The notes beneath the pieces were generated by a model. That model ran no database searches. It was not told the DNA's origin and was given only the letters and a program-made list of their open reading frames with translations. This document shows positions 51,901-60,900 of a stretch of DNA of 64,000 nucleotides, piece by piece (the first letter of the stretch is position 1; every line of letters begins with the position of its first letter). A program made the translations under genes and the position numbers. The stretch lies in assembly GCA_014843695.1 (NCBI GenBank), contig CM026401.1, forward strand, positions 31,038,067 to 31,102,066, written 5' to 3'. The stretch is from Archivesica marissinica. Its lineage: Eukaryota; Mollusca; Bivalvia; Venerida; Vesicomyidae.

Positions 51901-54900
51901 ATGGTATATGCCGCTATATCATGTGCAAGATTCATTGAAATGGTATATGCCGCTATATCATGTGCAAGATTCATTGAAATGGTATATGCCGCTATATCAT
52001 GTGCAAGATTCATTGAAATGGTATATGCCGCTATATCATGTGCAAGATTCATTGAAATGGTATATGCGGCTATATATCATGTGCAAGATTCATTGAAATG
52101 GTATATGCCGCTATATCATGTGCAAGATTCATTGAAATGGTATATGCCGCTATATCATGTGCAAGATTCATTGAAATGGTATATGCCGCTATATCATGTG
52201 CAAGATTCATTGAAATGGTATATGCCGCTATATCATGTGCAAGATTCATTGAAATGGTATATGCCGCTATATCATGTGCAAGATTCATTGAAATGGTATA
52301 TGCCGCTATATCATGTGCAAGATTCATTGAAATGGTATATGCCGCTATATCATGTGCAAGATTCATTGAAATGGTATATGCGGCTATATCATGTGCAAGA
52401 TTCATTGAAATGGTATATGCCGCTATATCATGTGCAAGATTCATTGAAATGGTATATGCGGCTATATATCATGTGCAAGATTCATTGAAATGGTATATGC
52501 GGCTATATATCATGTGCAAGATTCATTGAAATGGTATATGCCGCTATATCATGTGCAAGATTCATTGAAATGGTATATGCGGCTATATCATGTGCAAGAT
52601 TCATTGAAATGGTATATGCCGCTATATCATGTGCAAGATTCATTGAAATGGTATATGCCGCTATATCATGTGCAAGATTCATTGAAATGGTATATGCGGC
52701 TATATATCATGTGCAAGATTCATTGAAATGGTATATACCGCTATATCATGTGCAAGATTCATTGAAATGGTATATGCCGCTATATCATGTGCAAGATTCA
52801 TTGAAATGGTATATGCGGCTATATCATGTGCAAGATTCATTGAAATGGTATATGCGGCTATATCATGTGCAAGATTCATTGAAATGGTATATGCGGCTAT
52901 ATCATGTGCAAGATTCATTGAAATGGTATATGCGGCTATATCATGTGCAAGATTCATTGAAATGGTATATACCGCTATATCATGTGCAAGATTCATTGAA
53001 ATGGTATATGCCGCTATATCATGTGCAAGATTCATTGAAATGGTATATGCGGCTATATCATGTGCAAGATTCATTGAAATGGTATATACCGCTATATCAT
53101 GTGCAAGATTCATTGAAATGGTATATGCCGCTATATCATGTGCAAGATTCATTGAAATGGTATATGCGGCTATATATCATGTGCAAGATTCATTGAAATG
53201 GTATATACCGCTATATCATGTGCAAGATTCATTGAAATGGTATATACCGCTATATCATGTGCAAGATTCATTGAAATGGTATATACCGCTATATCATGTG
53301 CAAGATTCATTGAAATGGTATATGCGGCTATATCATGTGCAAGATTCATTGAAATGGTATATGCCGCTATATCATGTGCAAGATTCATTGAAATGGTATA
53401 TGCGGCTATATATCATGTGCAAGATTCATTGAAATGGTATATGCCGCTATATCATGTGCAAGATTCATTGAAATGGTATATGCGGCTATATATCATGTGC
53501 AAGATTCATTGAAATGGTATATGCTAATTGAATGTTGTGTATATTGTGCTAGGTTTGTCACAAAGACATTACAGCGACAAAGCATCACAACAAGCAAAGA
53601 ATGAATATTTTATGTATAAATAACATTGTACAAAATAACATTGTACAAAATACCTACTACAAATTCTTCTAAAATATACACTAACCTTCATATATATCCA
53701 AATAATAGTCAAGGAAATTGTATACAAAAATCCGGCTCATTCATTTTCATTCAGCTTGGTTTTGAATAAACTGGATAATCAGTAGATGTTTTCTTTTTCC
53801 ACCAATGTAGTGTCGCTTTAAGCCAGAGAATGTCATTATAACTGGTTGGTATTTGTTAACAACTTTTTTGTCAATAATGAGGGACCTCGCTGGCTTTGCT
53901 ATTACCTCCCTTGGCAGATAAAGTCCGATTTATCCCTAAATGTATAGCTGTCCTTTCAGTTGGAATCCTTTGTTTTTACAGTTGTTCCCTATACTAACCA
54001 GATGTTGCGTTAATATATATATGTGATTTTATCTAAATCATGTTAGTTAATTGACAAAAGAAGTTACAGATTTTTTACCCATTGGATATACTGTAGGATA
54101 TCTGTCGAGATATAGTGACATAATAATTATAATATGAGAAAGTGGAAGAAAATTTAAGCAACTTAAGATGTCCTACATACTTTTAGGGAGTATTCAGGGG
54201 CAGTAACTGACTGATGTCTCTCATTGTTGTAGGTTTGTCACGGGGACATTAAGTCAGAGAATGTCATGATCACTGGCTGGAACTGGTTGCTGCTGACTGA
54301 TTTTGCCAGCTTCAAACCCACATATCTGCCTGATGTAAGTCATATCTAACCCACATATCTGCCTGATGTAAGTCGTATCTAACCCACATATCTGCCTGAT
54401 GTAAGTCGTATCTAACCCACATATCTGCCTGATGTAAGTCATATCTAACCCACATATCTGCCTGATGCAAGTCGTATCTAACCCACATATCTGCCTGATG
54501 TAAGTCGTATCTAACCCACATATCTGCCTGATGTAAGTCGTATCTAACCCACATATCTGCCTGATGCAAGTCGTATCTAACCCACATATCTGCCTGATGT
54601 AAGTCGTATCTAACCCACATATCTGCCTGATGTAAGTCATATCTAACCCACATATCTGCCTGATGTAAGTCATATCTAACCCACATATCTGCCTGATGTA
54701 AGTCGTATCTAACCCACATAGTTTCATTCAAGCCAACATTTGACCCTAGACTTATGGCCGAGATTGACAGTGAATATACACTATATTGTTTGGACTTTCC
54801 TTTGTTCATTGTACATTGTATTTATTTTCAGCTACATGGAATGTATTTTGCTGTTTGTAGTTATATTCGGTCCTCCTCCGTGGTTGAGTGGTTACGGTCG

Positions 54901-57900
54901 CTGACTTGTATACCACTGTAACCTATCATCACTGATGGTCACAGGTTCGAGCCCCGCTCAGGCCATGTCTCATTTATATGAAAAAGTTGGCAGTTTCTTA
55001 CTGAGGTTGCTGCACCCAAGTACTGGTTAACTGCTGGAGCCTGCCCAGGAAAGGTGTTGTTAAGTAAACTGCCCACCGGCGATATAGCCCGAAATGGTGC
55101 TGATGCAGGCGTAAATCCCGAAATATAACATATAACAATTGTAGTTATATTCAGTTAACCCTTTACACGCTAGCGGCGGATAAAATCACTTTTGCACACA
55201 GCATAGAGCCAGATAGAGATAGACTCTCTGCTGTTTGCTACTCGGATAGTGGAGCTAAAGCACTTGGATGAATAGTAAACAGGTTACCGGGTAGATCCTG
55301 GATCTATGTTGTTTACAAATGTGATTATATTTACTCAGCATGTTACACTAGACTTAAGCTTCCATTTTCCCCCTCATACATGTAGGTAGCAAATCTGTCG
55401 AGGACATCTTATTTATGCCTTACAAAGACAAAATGGTATGATTTGTAATCACAGAACATATACATGTGAGGTGTAGTTATTTGGCCATCCGCAGAATTAA
55501 TATATGATATTTTTTTTAAACTTTATTTTACAACAATTGATAAGCATGTTTTAACTTATATTGATTACTCTCGTTGGCACAGATGAAAGCGTAAATGTGG
55601 TCATTCATGTGGGAGGAAACCGGAGTACCCGGAGAAAACCCATCTGGCGACCACCGTACCATCACACATACTTCCCGGTCCGAGGATCGAACCCTTGTTG
55701 CATTGGTGAGAAGCGAGTGCGCTCATTTTTAATGGGACATGTGTAGAGAATTTGCTTCATGTTTTCAGGACAATCCGTCTGATTTCTCATACTTCTTTGA
55801 CACGTCGAGACGCAGGACATGCTACATAGCGCCAGAGAGATTTGTTGATATTGCTTCTCGTAATGTTGAGGCTGCTAGTCAAGGTCAGAATCTAGATCTG
55901 ACCGCTACAGGAGAGGTGAAAGCTGGTGACCTCACGCCAGCCATGGATATCTTCTCTGCAGGGTAAATATACCAATTGTTGACGTAGCACGGAAATTTAT
56001 TTCAGCTGCACAATTTACCAGCCAAATAACCTGTGCAATTTTCTTTTTTTGGCTGTCGGTAAAGTAAACATTTCAACTAAAAGGAGTGTGTAAAAAGTTT
56101 TTATTTAAACTAAAATTGTACACTAGTCTACTACAAATTGTGATACACAGAGTAGTTGCACCAAATTAAACATCCGTGGCCTAGTGGTTAAAGCGCGGAG
56201 CGGGAGGTTGATGGTCCGAACCTCGTCAGGAGTTCGTTCTGATATGGCCAGTTGGTGAGCCGCCAGCTAGTTAAATAATGGTTACTGATTGCCTACCAGC
56301 CCGGTGTCTGGCATACAAGCATAGGATTCGGGAAGTACTTATGTTCATAAAAAGATGTGTCTCATAAGTCGGGTCCGCCTCCGTGGTCGAGTGGTTAAGG
56401 TCGCTGGCTTGTATACTACTGTAACCTATCATCACTGATGGTCACGGGTTCGAGCCCCGCTCAGACCGTGTCTCATTTATATGAAAAAGTTGGCAGTTTC
56501 TTACGGAGGTTGGTGCACCCAAGTACTGGTTAACCGCTGGAGCCTGCCCAGGAAAGGTGTTGTTAGGTAAACTGCCCGCCTGCGATATAGCCCAAAATGG
56601 TGCTGATGCAGGCGTAAAACCCGAAATATAACATAACTCATAAGTCGGAAATGAATGGTCCTTTAAATAGGGTGACACTATAATAAACAAACACTTACTT
56701 ACTTATATAGTGTAAAATGATCTAAATGCACCAACTATTCCAATATTGGGATACAAATTAATGTTGGTTAATATATACATGTAGCAAGTCTTCTAAAACT
56801 GCCGATCGTTGACTTGCAAGCTAATTCTGATGTAAACGTAACCCGTCATGTCCAAATATAGACACCATACTAGTCATGTGGACCAAACTGAGCGATGTAG
56901 CGTAACATGTCATGTCCCAGTAGTGACACCCTAGTTATGTGGACCAAACTGAGCAATGTAGCGTAACCCTTCGTGTCCCAGTAATGACACCCTAGTCATG
57001 TGGACCAAACTGAGCAATGTAGCATAACCCTTCATGTCCCAGTAGTGACACCCTAGTCATGTGGACCAAACTGAGCAATGTAGCGTAACCCTTCGTGTCC
57101 CAGTAGTGACACCCTAGTCATGTGGACCAAACTGAGCGATGTAGCGTAACCCTTCGTGTCCCAGTAGTGACACCCTAGTCATGTGGACCAAACTGAGCAA
57201 TGTAGCATAACCCGTCCTGTCCCGGTAGTGACACCCTAGTCATGTGGACCAAACTGAGCAATGTAGCATAACCCTTCGTGTCCCAGTAGTGACACCCTAG
57301 TCATGTGGACCAAACTGAGCAATGTAGCATAACCCTTCGTGTCCCAGTAGTGACACCCTAGTCATGTGGACCAAACTGAGCGATGTAGCATAACCCTTCG
57401 TGTCCCAGTAATGACACCCTAGTTATGTGGACCAAACTGAGCGATGTAACGTAACCCTTCGTGTCCCAGTAGTGACACCCTAGTCATGTGGACCAAACTG
57501 AGCGATGTAGCGTAACCCTTCGTGTCCCAGTAGTGACACCCTAGTTATGTGGACCAAACTGAGCGATGTAACGTAACCCTTCGTGTCCCAGTAGTGACAC
57601 CCTAGTCATGTGGACCAAACTGAGCGATGTAGCGTAACATGTCATGTCCCAGTAGTGACACCCTAGTCATGTGGACCAAACTGAGCGATGTAGCATAACC
57701 CTTCGTGTCCCAGTAGTGACACCCTAGTCATGTGGACCAAACTGAGCAATGTAGCATAACCCTTCGTGTCCCAGTAGTGACACCCTAGTTATGTGGTCCA
57801 AACTGAGCAATGTAGCGTAACCCTTCGTGTCCCAGTAGTGACACCCTAGTCATGTGGACCAAACTGAGCAATGTAGCGTAACCCTTCGTGTCCCAGTAGT

Positions 57901-60900
57901 GACACCCTAGTCATGTGGACCAAACTGAGCAATGTAGCGTAACCCTTCGTGTCCCAGTAGTGACACCCTAGTCATGTGGACCAAACTGAGCAATGTAGCG
58001 TAACCCTTCGTGTCCCAGTAGTGACACCCTAGTCATGTGGACCAAACTGAGCAATGTAGCGTAACCCTTCGTGTCCCAGTAGTGACACCCTAGTCATGTG
58101 GACCAAACTGAGCAATGTAGCGTAACCCTTCGTGTCCCAGTAGTGACACCCTAGTCATGTGGACCAAACTGAGCAATGTAGCGTAACCCTTCGTGTCCCA
58201 GTAGTGACACCCTAGTCATGTGGACCAAACTGAGCAATGTAGCGTAACCCTTCGTGTCCCAGTAGTGACACCCTAGTCATGTGGACCAAACTGAGCAATG
58301 TAGCGTAACCCTTCGTGTCCTAGTAGTTTAGACTCTAGTCATGTGGACCAAAACAAGCAATGTAACGTAATATGATGTAACGTAATATGATGTAACGTAA
58401 TATGATGTGGTCTGGCTGTGAAGTATTATCAATGACAACCAAAACAATGTATCGTAATAGCAATTAAAGTGTTTATCATTGTCTGTTTGCTATCATAAAT
58501 TGGGATCATATTTCACTCGTGAATAAATAATTGAATGACAATGATGCCTATTAGATGACCTACCCCTACTTTGGTCCTGAAATCTGTGGATTTTGGCATT
58601 CATTCACATATAAGACGGGTTGATAAAATGGATACCAGACCATGTATAAATTGCATGTTTGTCCAGTTGCAAGTTGAAGACATTTTTAGTGTCGGAGTGA
58701 TTTTTTTTCTAAAAATTATTTATGGATACCATTTAACACATTTAAAAAATATTTTAAAAATGGCTGGTGTACATTAAAAAATTAATTTGAGGCCATAATC
58801 TTATTGTAAAAACCTTGTCTTATAGGCGAGTATGGACGTTAATTAATAACTCTCACAAATCTACATATTTTATTTAGCAATTGGTTATGTTATATGTTAT
58901 ATTTCGGGTTTTACGCCTGCATCAGCACCATTTTGGGCTATATCGCCGGCGGGCAGTTTACCTAACAACACTTTTCCTGGGCAGGCTCCAGCGGTTAACC
59001 AGTACTTGGGTGCACCAACCTCCGTAAGAAACTGCCAATTTGCGATTGGACCAAATAGAATTTGAATATTTGAAAGTGGTATTAGAGTAGTATTTGAAAC
59101 TTGAAACTTTGAAATCAGAATTTTTCCCTAACAGTGGTGTGTTTACACTCGTAATTTCCCAATTGAAAGTTATTTAAAGCCATGAGTAACGCCATGTACA
59201 AAGTGTCAAAGGGCGTCTGAGATTGGGAACAGGTGGTCATGCACGGCAACAAGCTCTCGAGGGGTGTGAATCATTGCTGTTTTTGGAGTGGATTTACCAT
59301 TGAAATGAAATTAGAAATAACCAAAATTAATACAGAAATAGAAAGTGGAAAAAAAAATTTAATACTGAAATGTTTAACCAATTAATGACTAGGGCCACAA
59401 GCCTTTGTCTAGAGAACCGGTCCTATATTAACCATTTACTACACACATAGGTGTAATTCGCCTCCTCTATGCAGAGAACGTCATAATATTTATTCATGAA
59501 ATCATATTTTGTACATGATTTATTGACCTGCATTCTATTTACTGTGTGTGTAATTATGGAGTTCTTTATTGAAGGTAGTCCACCATTATATGTCACAGTT
59601 GGTGGTGTACATTTTGTGTGTGTTCTACGTTTATCTATCGTCGCTACCGGTTGCCCATATGAGCAACGCCTCTGAAGAGATTTTTGGAAGATAGTGCAAT
59701 GATACAGACAGAGACCCATTTCAGAGTCTCCTCTGGTTCTTTTACGTGCACAGTGTACAGCACCGACACGAGACCTCGGTTTAAAGTCCCTGAAAGACTG
59801 TTAATTTTATTAGGTCCAGACGGGGGATCATTTGTTTTCCTATTTACTAGGTGTGTGATAGCAGAGTTATTTACAGAAGGCAGCCCACCATTTGATCTGT
59901 CACAACTGCTTGCATACAGAAACAGAGAGTACAGTCCCTGGAAGGTACTTGAGAAGATTGAAGATACCAATGTTAGGGTATGCATACCTTTGGAAATATA
60001 CCAAGCTTCTGTTTCCATGGCAACATTTGGAAATATACCAAGCTTTTCTTTCCATGGCAACATTGGAAATATACCAAGTTTTTGTTTCCATGTCAACCTT
60101 TGGAAATGTACAGAGCCTTTGTTTCCATGACAACATTTGGACTTATGCCGAGCCTTTGTTTCCATGGCAACATTTGGACTTATACCGAGCCTTTGTTTCC
60201 ATGGCAACATTTGGAAATATACCGAGCCTTTGTTTCCATGGCAACCTTTGGAAATACACAGAGCTTTTCATCCGATGCAATGATATATCAACTGTAGAGT
60301 TACTCCTTACGATATGTAAATTGGTGTTAATAATATGAAAATACAGGGACTGTCAGCTTCAGAGCTGAGGTTCAAAGCAAGAAGCCAAAAATAAGTGAAT
60401 TCTTCTTTAGACAATGATAGACATGATTTTCAATGAACAACTTGAGCATATATTTAATATTGTAGTTATTTATGGATAGCTGACATACATACATGTACAA
60501 AGATATGATGTTACCCCAAACAAAACCCTGGGTATGACTAGAGTTACATGACATTGTCTTGGTGAGTTGTCCTTCCACATTTTGCATTAAGAGACTGTTT
60601 TATTAAAAACAAGTGCTTCTTTAGACAAAGACACATATTGTATTTGGCTTGTGTGTACATGTATATACAGTAAAACCCCTATAATAAGACCACCTATGGG
60701 ACTTTCAAAAAATGGTCTTATTAGCGGGTTGGTCTCTTTATCGAGTTTGGTCAAGAAGACCAAATTATGATAATTTACATGTACAATTTACTTTCAAACA
60801 TGATAATTTCTTGGTGTTTCTGTTTTAATTACAGAAGAGTTGGTTGTTTCTATGGTTTAGGATTGTACTTCTGAAATCCATTCATAGACAACTGTATATC

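Noticed and set aside
48229..53512. Repeated [13 protein letters not shown] and [13 protein letters not shown] open frames
   Set aside because: They are products of the 39-bp unit; the N gap is bridged by some of them, which is meaningless.
54254..54809. Minus-strand open frames with [11 protein letters not shown] and [11 protein letters not shown] cycles
   Set aside because: They arise from the 33-bp splice-donor array, antisense to PIK3R4 exon 5.
56442..56690. 82-codon minus-strand open frame ([20 protein letters not shown])
   Set aside because: It is the complement of a SINE body; the same peptide would be encoded by each SINE copy.
59684..60338. Open frames over exon 7 extending left into [18 protein letters not shown] and right into the 37-bp array
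   Set aside because: The left part is an antisense dispersed repeat and the right part is intron; only 59851-59977 matches VPS15.
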